This document shows positions 1 to 11,600 of a DNA stretch of 64,000 nt, in pieces (position 1 is the first letter of the stretch; every line of letters starts with the position of its first letter). A program made the translations under genes and the position numbers. Origin of the DNA: Saturnia japonica (Eukaryota; Arthropoda; Insecta; Lepidoptera; Saturniidae); the NCBI GenBank assembly GCA_033032175.1, contig CM065320.1, forward strand, positions 11,427,413 to 11,491,412, given 5' to 3'. A model generated the notes under the pieces. That model was given only the letters and a program-made list of their open reading frames with translations, was not told the DNA's origin and did no database searches.

Positions 1-240
1 GTGCATGCCGCTCACATACTCGCTCATTGCGGCTCTGCACAGGGACTACGGCCGGCTCGAGCCGACCGGGCGCACTGCCGCGTCGCGTCGACCGCCATAG
101 CGACGCGTACGTCGGTGCAGCTACGCGCTCCACCTATACATAACCTTTACCATAATATTATCACAACATACTTAGATAGCGCGCGAGTTGAATGCAAAAC
201 TAAGGGACTTTATAGTGGTGGGACCTAATCTGAGTTAATG
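1..240 (-). promoter_or_regulatory. CpG-rich edge segment, possible minus-strand promoter/first exon or continuation exon
   Basis: The first ~130 bases are much richer in G+C and CpG than their surroundings. On the minus strand a TATAAA lies at 214-209, then CpG-rich sequence with an ATG in good context near the edge (minus-strand codons M-S-E-Y-V-S-G-M-H). An acceptor-like CTGTGCAG precedes positions 34-1, so these bases could instead be an exon; it would join exon 15 of the NSUN7-like gene in phase. Both readings are weak. Confidence 0.25.
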
Positions 241-824
241 CTGCTGATAAATTTCAGCGTTGTTTTACATTTAACATTTACATATTGAAAAAAAAAAAAC
301 AAAGTAATAATTTATCAATTATTTTACACAGGGTCTTGACAGACAGACATACTGATAACGAAATGATCCTTTAAGGGTTCCTTATTTCCTTTTGGGGACC
401 GTAACCCTAAAAAACAGGATCTACCGACTAGGTAGGTAGGACTACGGTCTAGGAGTTGTATCAGTCCTAGATATTATTATACATGCCAAAGTGAGTTTGT
501 TTGTTTGTTACTTAATCATGCATGAACGGATTTGGATGAAAGTATGCATAAGATAATTTATAATTAGGATTAGGACATAAGATACTTTTTATTTGAGTAT
601 ATATTTTTTTCATTCGATCGGATCCGCGAGCTCCTCTAGCTGTGCCTCTAGTGTCATACATATTATATACCACCATCAATTTTATTTATCCAGCTTGGAA
701 ATTATTTTTAATGACAGTTTCCGGATTTTTTTCTAGACTAATTTATCTGTGTAATTCGCGCCATAGTGGCGCAATTAGACATATCACGTTCCGGGTTCGA
801 CCGGTGTATATCCAGTAATATATA

Positions 825-1950
825 GTTCGGGGAAAAAGTTTCTTCGCATTTTTATATGAAAAGACATTTTTTTTTCAAAGTTTATTTACCATATATATGT
901 GCCGTTTTGTTCGATGACTTTCTGCCATTTTGTAGGTAGAGACATGATCCCGTTGCTGTACAAACTTTGGGACTTTTGATAAAAAAAACGCGACAAATAT
1001 TTTTGGCATTCCTCTCTTGATGTTAACCTTACAGAACTTAAAGAATTTTGAAGAGACCGAAACAGGTGAAAATCTGAAGGTGCAGGGTCAGGGCTATATG
1101 GTGGATGCACTAACACCTCCCAGCCAAACTCTCTTAATTTTTGCTGAGTGGCTAAAGATAAGTGTGGTCTAGCGTTATCGTGATGAAAAACCACACCTTT
1201 CCTGTTGATCAATTCTGGCCGCTTTCTCTCAACTGCTTCCTTTAATCTCATCAGTTGTTGGCACTAGAGATCCGAATCGATAGTTTTAAAAGCTCATAAT
1301 GAACAATGCCCTTCCAGTCCCACCATACACACAGCATCACTTTTTTTCAAGTTAGCCCAGGTTTAGCCACAGTCTGTGAAGCCTGGCCGACCTTAGACCA
1401 CGACTTTTTTTGCACGTTCTTGTCGTACGTAATCCACTTTTCATCGCCAGTTATTAATCTCTTCAAAAACGGCTCGGTTTCATTACGTCTCAATAATGAA
1501 TCGCAAATGTGTACACGGTTCATTAGGTTTCTTTCAGAGAGCTCGTGTGGCACCCAAATATCGAGCTTTTTGTTTTAGCCAGCTTTCTTCAAATGGGTTA
1601 AAACTGTTTTGTGGTCAATTTCCAGTTCTTCAGCTACATCGTAACTACTGATATGCCGATCTTGCTCCACTTTTTCAAAAATGGCGTCCATTTTATTCGT
1701 AGCAGGGCGACCAGAGCGAGGTTCATCTTTAACATTATAATTTCCGGACTGAAAACGTTTGAACCAACTTTGTGCTACTCTTACTGACACTGCATTAGAT
1801 CCATAAACATCACAAATTTTTTTCGCTGCTTGAGTTACTATTTTGCCTTTCTTGTAATAATATTTTAAAATGTGTCGAATTTCTTCATTAGATTCACTCA
1901 TTTTTACAGAAAGAAAAACAAATGAAAAGAACTTCTTTCTATTATTTTTT
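825..1950 (-). mobile_element. Decayed mariner (DD34D) element, copy 1
   Basis: A minus-strand transposase is broken across three frames: 1901-1575 (helix-turn-helix N-terminus, SESNEEIRHILKYYYKKG), 1553-1347 (NLMNRVHICDSLLRRNE, TGDEKWITYD with the first Asp) and 1251-886 (VFHHDNARPH and YSPDPAPSDFHLF with the second and third Asp, 34 residues apart). The terminal repeat GGGGAAAAAGTTTCTTCGCA begins near 825 next to a TA. The other end (about 1950) is only weakly similar to it. Frameshifts make it inactive. Confidence 0.85.
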
Positions 1951-2109
1951 TATGTAATCTTTTTAATGTTACCAAATCCAGCTAGATACAAATGTACAGC
2001 CAAAGAAATTTTATAACAAGTTTAATAATATACCTAATATATCTGTACCCAGTACCTGACTGGGTCGTGATCATCATGTAGGTACATTGCACAGTTAAAA
2101 CCCGTTACT

Positions 2110-2480
2110 GACTCATCTTTTTTCTGTTTCTGGTGGTAAGCACAGTACAATCCTAAAACAAGGGCGACTACCAAGATATCGTAAACTATTGCCGGTCGCC
2201 GCTGTTATGCCGGTCGAGCCGCAAAAGCAAGTTACTATGACGGACTTTTCAACACGTACATGGTGGTCGCGACCCAATCAGGTGAAACAGCCTTACCACC
2301 TCGCTATCGCCATTTCCTCGTTTTTTACTCGGCAGGGTTTCAGCTTTAAAGGTGTTATTCCGACACTCTTTATACCCTATATAGTAGCTAGGCACAATGA
2401 TTGTAATGTCCCTGATGGTAAGTAAAATACAATCCAAACACAACGTGGACCACTGAGAGATCGAAATCATATAATTAGAC
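2110..2480 (+). repeat. Fragments of a dispersed lepidopteran-type repeat
   Basis: The text 'GGTAAGCACAGTACAATCC' at 2130-2155 recurs, with small changes, at 2411-2440 (CCTGATGGTAAG...), 7465-7490 and 15659-15685. Each is followed by CG-rich words such as GCCGGTC. Four related starts inside one window mark a dispersed family. It carries no open frame that I believe. Confidence 0.45.
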
Positions 2481-2685
2481 ATGGCATAGTTACCTCAAAA
2501 CCGGCAGTATCTCGCTTGTAGCGAGTGCGCGTCGGGGCCGCTGTTGTGTCAGCGCGACGTCGACGCGGCGCGGCTGTAGTATTAGCACTCTGTCCGAACA
2601 ATCCTCGCTCCTCCGCCATGCGTATCATGAACTTCGCGTCCAGCCGTGTTATCTCCTGCGGTCGACCTAGCCTTGTCTCATCAAA
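2467..2685 (-). CDS. NSUN7: Exon 15 of the NSUN7-like gene; 3' end of the gene uncertain
   Basis: The acceptor at 2686-2688 opens a phase-0, GC-rich exon that fits directly onto exon 14. It contains EITRLDAKFMIRMAEERGLF, which resembles the conserved NSUN7 stretch after the Cys-rich region (human VKDVLARAAAKGLL), followed by an Arg/Thr/Ala tail with two TTAAP repeats. At 2493 there is a GTAACT donor. If it is used, the gene continues left, possibly out of the window. If it is not used, translation runs eight more codons to a TGA at 2467-2469. I cannot decide between the two from sequence alone. Confidence 0.6.
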   Translation of the reverse strand, partial: FDETRLGRPQEITRLDAKFMIRMAEERGLFGQSANTTAAPRRRRADTTAAPTRTRYKRDTAGFEVTMPCLII

Positions 2686-5600
2686 CTGAGCGACTCACAA
2701 TAATTTGTCGAACTAAATAATCGGCAATGCAATCATTAATTTAATCCAGGAGTGTGTGTTATGGAACTCACAAACCGCAACTATCAAATATTCTAAATTA
2801 AATTAATATATATTATATCGAATACTTATTACCGTATTTCAAGTTAGTTGTAGTATACCTACAAAATATATCTATAGAGTGATAACTTTATATTAGGTAC
2901 CCTATACCTACTTATTTTTGCTACTTACTGCCATTTTTCATCTCTATAATCTCTCCTCCTTTTCTTACTTAAAAATCTCTTTATAAAGTCATTTTATTTA
3001 TTAAACTATATAGCCTTCTTTTACTTAAAAATCTCTATATATTTTTATGGTAGTAAGGAAGCCGGAGGGGCTCTTATTGAGGCGTAGAATTCGAGTCGTC
3101 GTTACTCATAAAAAGGTCATGCATAATATTTGTGGATTGACAGGAGTCCAAATTGTCAAGCGCCACAATTATAAAATAATTTATTTGGTTGTTTGGCTAG
3201 GTTAGTCATACAGCTTAGTCACAAGACTATAGAGCTGCTGTGCTTGTCACGTTTGCTGGATATTAGCCTCCTCTAAAGATCGCCCCACAACGATCGGCCT
3301 TGTGTAGCTCGTTTCCGCAACTTTCATCAGATCTGCCCACGTTACCTCTTCCAATGCGTGGGTGCCACTCGAGAATTCTTGGGCCCCATTGACCGTCTGT
3401 TCTATAAGCAATGTGCCACTGCAACTAGAGTCTAACAATTCTGAGGGCTATGACAGTGAATTTGATTCTACATCGGATCACCTCATTTATGATTCGATCA
3501 CGCTACTGAATGCTTATTATAGTTTAAAATAATACCAAATAGGATTTTATTGCTGTAGAGTGTAGCTACTGGAACATATCATTGAGACAGCTGTTCTTTT
3601 AAATTAGTAAAATATTACCTTGGGATACTAACCTTCCTCTGTATGAGGCCGAGATAGCAGCCGTCTCTGTCTAAAATGTAATTGATGTCCAGCCCGTTTC
3701 CCAGGTTTGGTAGAGTCTTCATTTCAAACAGATCGCAGCTTGGTACCTGTTTCATTGACAGACTTTTAACTGTATAATAATTGATTCGCAATAACTTCAT
3801 TTAACGCAGATTCCTCTCGTTAGCAATTCGAGTTAAATAAGATTTTAGCAAATCATTTAGACAAAATTACATGCATAATGCTCAAGTAATTGAACCTTGG
3901 AAGACATAAAATTACGGTAGTGTCAATGCCGGTTCGAATTTACCAATACGATTACCTAGATGTTACTTTGCTTGATACTTGATTAAGTTACATAAGGTGC
4001 TGTGCTTACAAAAATATTTGGATTATCCTGGTCTGGGTCCCGGAGCAAATTATCATTATCAGGCATTTCAGGAATCGGCCTCGATTTTGTGGTTCCCGGG
4101 CGCGATCCGCATTCATTACGGTCTGTAGCCTGTTTCTTCAAAACTGTATCTTCAGACTTTGTCCTGTTGGTACTGGGTAGTGATGCGGATGGTGGTCGTT
4201 TTGGTGATTCTTCGACAATTGAATCCTCATAGCGCTCGTTCTTATCCAGGTCTGTCCGTGAGGTAATGTGGTCCAAAGACAGCGTAGAATCGGTGACGAT
4301 TGTTTCATTTCCATGCTTATGTGGACTCTAATAATAGCATAAAAATTATAAATTATTAGTATATTTTATAAGTCAAAAATATATTGTACTGTAAAACTAC
4401 TAAAAGTAAGGAATCTCGAACAACAGTCAGTAACATAAGTTAAAGCAGTATTAAAGGTTTTTTAATCATCGTTAAACAGATTTTCAAATTTATCTTGTTT
4501 TATCAATTTTGAATTTGAACATATACTTACGTATTGACGGTTTTTCTTCTTGAGTAGCGCATGTCGCTCACGCGCGAGTCTGTTCGCTTCTGCTATTGCC
4601 CGCGTCACTTGAGCTTGATTTTCTGCCTCTAGTGCCGAATGTGTCTCATACAAAACTAGTTGGATCTGTAAATGCAAATGGTACGTAAAAGCACAATACC
4701 TACTATTGTGCCATACTAGCAATTATTAGACTTAAATATCTCTTAACCTAAATACAAAAATAAATAACTTTTTACCTGAGGCTTTGAAAGCAACGTTTTT
4801 AAAGTTTTCTTTTGTTCCTCCAGTATCGATTGCACCCTGGCTTTGCCTTTGACGTCGATTTCTGATTCTGTCAGAATCTATGTAACAAGTCATCATGATT
4901 TATAATTGACTATGTATTATTTATATTATATTAAAGTAGCTAATAGATTATGCAATACAATTCTATTACCTCAAGCATTGCTAAATCTCCACCGCGTCCA
5001 CAAACCAAGTCTATTGGGTCTGTTACAGCGGAATATGAATTAGGCGGTGTTGCTAATACTGCTACCACACCGTCTAAAGCGTTGACAACGGAAGGAGTAT
5101 CACAGTATACAGGTTCACTAAGCACGCATACTGAAGCGCCAGATTGTGGTACTTCGGAAGCCTCAATACCAAGGTCTCGAAGAGCCGATACATAGCCTTC
5201 AACTCTGTAACAAGGTTTTATAACTACAACGAAGCAGAGAAATATTTATAGGGAGCATTGACTACTACTAAGGTGGTAAAACAGCATACGGCGCGCCCGA
5301 TTGTAAGCGGCTACCGTAGCGCATGGATGCTTCTATTACCATAGATATCACTAGCGCGTTGAAAACTTTGAACCCTACCCCACCTTAAGCAGCTCTGGTA
5401 ACCCTATTTACCGCAGGAACACAATACAAGGTAATTTCCTGTAGAGTTGGAGGCATTCCACAAGTCGGACTACCCCAAATAGAGAAATTTCCAAAGAGAT
5501 TCCCCTAAGCTCTACCTCTTTTAAGATTTACATATTGGTTATTTATTTTTTGGTTCCTTCTAGAAGGTTTGATGTTACGAGAAAGTCGCTTTAACCATCC

Positions 5601-8600
5601 TTTTTTGAGCAAAAAGTCTTATTGTACAAATTAATAATTAATATATAGGACATACTTACTTATCACCAGCACCAAAAACGATAAGCTTTCCAAGTTCTGG
5701 TATAGCTGGTGCCGGTGGTGTATTAGCTTTTTGCACGGCAGCTAACTCTTTCAGCTGGGCAGCAAGGTATGCGGAACAACGCGGTGAAGACGCATGGGTT
5801 TGTGCAACGATACCTTGCAGTGAATTCGCACGTAGAGCACGACACAATGTTGAAGCGCCCTCACAAAACTCACGCTCCTGAACACATATAGGTTCACATT
5901 ATGGACGGTCTAAGCAAAAATTACAATTTGTATTTTCAATTACAACATTTGATCACACCTGAAGTACAATTATTCCATCTCTAACTAAATCCAATTGACC
6001 AATGCTTATATTTTCTGGAGGTCGAAGCGTTATGAACCTGTAAAGATATTCTGTTAAATTATATTACCAGTTTAAGATTAATTCATTAAGAAATAGAAAT
6101 CTGACAAATCACTCACCTAGGACAAACCCTATCGAATCTGTACTCGCCAGCGCAAAGTTGTCTAGAGTTGCTATACGAATACCCAAGCTCGTGCAATCTT
6201 TTTACTAATAAGGCCACTTTTCTGTAAAATGTTTGAAAACTGTATTAGAGAACGACATTGTGTCTGATAGTAAGCTCTGTACCTACAATCAATAAAACAA
6301 CGACCTCCACCGAAATACTGGCGATCCATCGATGCACTTTTTTATCGATATTGGTAACGCTAAGTTATGGCCACAATCTGACCTGATCTCAAGACTTGGC
6401 CCGAGATGGTAGTACTCTAAGACAAGACAAAGACTACAGTTTTAACATAAATTAGGCAATTTTATCACCACAACGGAAAAATGAAAATATCTCTATCAAA
6501 ACAAAAACGGCACAAAATGTTAAAGTAGGTCGTATTTGAGGTAAACAAACAATAATCATTCAAAAACGAACAAAATGCTGAATAGAAAAATCACGATCTT
6601 CGAAATATTTTGCCCATCTTTCAAAAGTGAACTATATGCCAACTACTTAAAATTGACATTTGTATTGTCAGAATTACAATATGCGATTTAAAAAATGTAA
6701 TTTCTCAAAAACTATTTATTTCTGCATTGTGGAATTTTATATTTAACCTTGTTATAAAGTCAACTGTAAAAAAAAATTAGTCTGAACTCGACGGTAGCGA
6801 TTCAGCTGAGCTGAAAAAGCCCTACGACCATGCAAACCCAATAAGCCCGTGAAAATAAATCTCTTTTGGTTTGCAGTGTTTTGGAGTCAGCGAGCTTATA
6901 CTCATATCGGTAGATCCAGCTGCTGAGAGGCTTGCACTTTGCAGGCTGGCATGACGAAAACACTGTCGATGTACTACCGATCACTATAGTAGTACTTATG
7001 GTGCTTAGCATCAGGCCCTTTTACGAGTAGTGCAATTTAAAAAAGTCACGGTCCAGCATCGAGTAGTACCTATCTGAATTAAGGTTTAGGTAAGATTAAA
7101 AAATACTTGCTTAGTTTTAAAAGTGTTTACCCAACCCGTCACTGTATCCTTATTAACGCACGCCGATATACGTTCTTCTCGAAGGTGAGGTGGTAATAAA
7201 TCTGACAATCTGTAATTAAATGTAGCAGTAAGTGTAAGTACCTATTAATGAATATAATAGTAACATTCTTTGAGATCGGCGTTTTGGTGCTACCAAGTGG
7301 ACCACCGTTGTTTTAGGAAAACTTGTGTCACTTTTTATATTTTGCTTATATGTCCCGCGAGGCCTCGATTTCCTTCTTATAATAAACAAATGCTAAGTAG
7401 GTAATGCTAAAAAGTAACGTTAAATTTATTTTATACTAACTTGGCAATATGATTCTACAGTACCTGATGGTAAGTACGGTAGAGATCAAAACAAAGGCGA
7501 CCGTCCGCATCGATAAAAGAGTGTATTAGCAGTCGACGCTGTCATACCGGCCTGCTGAAATGCCTCTTCACGCCTCATCTGAAGGATCTAATATCACAGG
7601 AACGAGCGAAAACGTTAACTGGAAGACCGTTCCTTATCCGGACGAGTATTACGTGCTTACCAACACCTTACTTTGGGGGTAGCTGCCACCCCTCGTACCT
7701 GATTACGCCCATGACCAATTAATATGGAAAACATTAAAACATCAATGTTTTGAATTGTACGAAAGTAATCATCAGATGTAGTGATATAATTATACCAAAC
7801 TCGTTCGAAGAAAAATCCAGCAATTAGTTTAATAAATATGTATTAATCCCATATAATTTATTTGCTTTATTTTAAGTTAATAGTATTGACTATTTATGTT
7901 ATACCTACTCGTCTATCATGTATTTTATTTGGTCCTGCCAGAGGCTTTGTTTGCATTTTACGTAGTAAAATATACCTACAGCTACAGTTTAAAATTATTA
8001 TATTTATTTCTGTAGATTGTTCGTTAAATCTTCTATAATAGTTTATAATAAATTTGACAGGGACAAAAAAACCCTTACGAGAAAGCTTGTTTTTTTATGC
8101 GGATTCGTGCTATTGCCGCTGCGAAGTGAACCCTTTGTTCCCATATAGTGATCTCAATTTCCTTGAAAGGTGACCCTGCATCGTCCAGTAGTTTTGTCGC
8201 TCTTTCTATCTCTTTCCTGGATCGTGCTCCCCATCGACGCCGTGCCAACTCCATAAGGAACAACCATGCTATGTGACGGTACTCCGCAAACTGAATTCAA
8301 GAAAGAAGATAGCATCGTTATCGCGGTTGTTATATTTCTTATTAAATTAAATCATCATTACCACATACCAGGTGTAACAGGCATAAACGTATCGGGATTA
8401 GACGGTGTACCTAAGCCCAGTAATCAAGTGGGGCGGCAGGGTTCTTTGCTCGTCTGTGTCACGTCGCGACCATCATACACATGGTGGTGATAAGATAGTA
8501 GCAGTGCCTTTCTTTTAGTGTCTCGTGTTCCAGGATCAGCCAGTGTACCTATCTATATGCAGCTGACGAGAGGCGCGAAAACCCGGAATGAAAGCAACGA

Positions 8601-11600
8601 CCGGCGATGGTTGCCGTTGATTTGTTTGTCACTGTGGTTTTTAGATTGTTTTGTCTCGATAGCCTAGTGGTCGTAAGCGTGACTGCTATGATCGAGGTCC
8701 TGAGTTTGATTCCCAGGTCGAGCAAAGTGTTATTGGGTTTTTCTATTAAATTCTCACTAGCAGCTCGGAGTTTGGCTTTGTGCCCGATTAATGGCAATAG
8801 GCTCGCCCCCTATTACATGGGACCTAAAAAACATACACGGCGAACTGTGGGTGTACGTTAGTACACTTCTGTCTAACCATTCGGGTATACAGGCGTGATG
8901 GTATGTTATGTTATATTACCCTCAGACAAAGTGCTGTCACCGACCAAGTTGGGTGAAGCTGTAAAAGCCGCAGCGGCTTCAGGGCCCCTAAGGCTAACAG
9001 TGTAGTCAGATCGAAAAAAAAATGCTGTCACCGTGTTACTATAAAAAAAAAACGAAATGAGAGTAATTGAGAAGAATTCCATATTTCTATTTTTTTTTAT
9101 TTAAACAATGGTTGTGCCTCACGGTGTCACCCGTGTTAATTTTATACGATAAACATCGCTAACGCACCCATGTAGACAATTTTTTATACTTTGTGTAATA
9201 GACATTTTATGAGGAAAAAATAAATTTTTCAAATTATAATATAGCCTATGTTTCTCGCTGATACTGTAGCTTTATAATGATGAAAGAATTTTTAAAATCG
9301 GTCAATTAGTTTTTCATTTTATCCAATACAAACAAACAATCAAATCTTTCCTCTTTATAATATTGGTATCGATTAAGTTACAGCCTAACGGAACTGCGGC
9401 TTCAACTTCTGCGAACCGTTAAAACTTTCTCAGTTCACATCTTCGATCATTATTAGCTCTTTTTTGTTACCTACTATACTTCGTTCAAAATTACCGATAG
9501 ATACCGAGAAGTTGCACACAAGCCTGACAATTGTAACATGTATGCTGTTTTACTATTGGTAGGCTAAACCATTTTGCCTTGACTTTAATGTACTGTAGAA
9601 GCATGCACATTGGAGTTGGAATGTATGGTTGTCATATTGTATAATTTTATATAGTAGGTACATGCCCTTGTAGACCTGTATAGACCTCATAAAATGAAGC
9701 ATAGAAAATAGGTTTGTGAATTAGGTCATGTACCTATGTATGAATTCGCTTTTGTATCATTTGTATGTACAAAAGCTAGATCATTGAAAAATTCTGTGTG
9801 ATCTTATGAACTGGGATGATGATGACGGGATGTTTTTTTTTGTTTCGTACCGGTACTAGAGTTTTGACGTTCTTAAGTGCCTTCTTACGGCTTAGGTTGA
9901 ATAAAGTATGTTTTTTTTAATTTTAATTCTTTGGTTTTAAATTAAACGATGACCAGTTTGTCTGGACTTAAATAAATTAAACTTATAATAAATTTATTTG
10001 ATTACAATTAAACACTCAGGGCTTCGATATTAACTGTATTCTATGACCACTAAGAAATGAACTATATTATTAAGGGGTACTGAAAAGGGACACGGGTGAT
10101 CATTTTTAATTTACCCTTTTACTTTTAAAATAAATGCTAAACATGTATCAATTAGATCCACGATACAATAGACTTCTATGCTAAATTTCTTTACAATCTG
10201 TCTATATAACTTTTCTACAATAAGTATTTGAAAAACGTACTTTCATATTTACAATAAATTATCTGGCCCGCTAGACTGGTGAAATGCCTCCACCCTACAG
10301 GAGATCGCAGTCAAATAACCTTTTGTGTTCCTGTGGTGAGTAGAGTTTCCAGAGTTCCTTGGAGTAGGGGGATTCAAGGATGGCAAAACGCACTAGTGAT
10401 ACCTAAGGGGTTACGGTAGCCGTATACCATTAGACGGGCCGTATGCTTGTTTGCCACCTTTAAAGTATTAAATCCAATCTTAAGGTAGGTAATTAATACG
10501 TTAAAACCTATGTTCTGATTTAATTCTCTGCATATATTAGTGTAATTAACCATTTTATTTATTGCAATCTATAAAATACCATGGCAATGTCAATTTTTGC
10601 CATCAACGGCACGAGTATTTAAAATTCGTATCTTTGTAATTTCGTTCTCAACATTCGTAAAAGAAATCGTTTCGGTCACGAGAATGTCGTAAACTCGTAA
10701 TGTAAGTTAGATGGGATCGTACAATCTTGTCGAACCTACCCTAACTGGCAGTTATTATGCGATTAGAGTATTTTTTTATGAGGACCTTGAATGTGAAAAG
10801 AATTGATCAACCTTCGAACAAATTCACGAACGAAACAATAATATAAAAACGATTGTAATGAGGAATGTAATTTATAAGGAAAGGTCTTGGTTGGATATTT
10901 ATTTATTATTTCCTAATTCCCTTTACTGACTTACAAAGATTAGAGAATATCAAAAATCAATTAATGCAGTGAGAGACTCAGTTAATATAAGGTGTTTAAC
11001 TTTTCGTTGACCTCTACTGCTGGGGGCTCAATGTCAATCGGCTCTTTGTTCCACAGCAAATTGAAGGCACTGTACCATACAGCACAATTGTGAACACCGC
11101 ACAATTCATAAACAGTAAAATAACATAACATAACAATACTTCTAAATCAGCAATCGATCGACGGTCGACGTTATCATGTCCGCCTGCAATCCTCTAGGCA
11201 GCTAGACAATAAATCAAAATCAAAATATTTTTCATTCAATTTAGGCCCTAAGAATGCACTTATGTACAGCGGCGGCCTTACCCATTGCGAGGTTCCGGGC
11301 GGCAGGTCTTTGCGAAGCCTTTAGTCCTACGGAAAAGTACCTATTTCGTTATGTTTGACGAGAAATGCTAAAGATATACAAATAAATAAAATTTGAGTTT
11401 TAAAATATTTTACTTACATTGAAAGATGTACAAAGTTAACAAATACAGAGATGATAAATTTTAAAATTGATGTTTGCGGCTTTTACTAAGATTAAAATCT
11501 TTAATTAAAGCACTATAATCTAACGAATGAGCTACGTCATTTTCTATTGAAAGAATAGCAAGGGCTGAAAGCCGATCCTGTGTCATCGAATTCCTCAAAT

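Noticed and set aside
3342..3401. Alternative last exon of the NSUN7-like gene (basic 19-aa tail)
   Set aside because: Phase fits but the short tail has no family similarity, while the exon at 2494-2685 does. Kept only as a possible alternative end.
8655..8730. Possible tRNA gene (also at 47340, 62610)
   Set aside because: Box A and B-like words are present but acceptor and anticodon stems do not pair, and related copies with long non-tRNA bodies mark them as SINEs.
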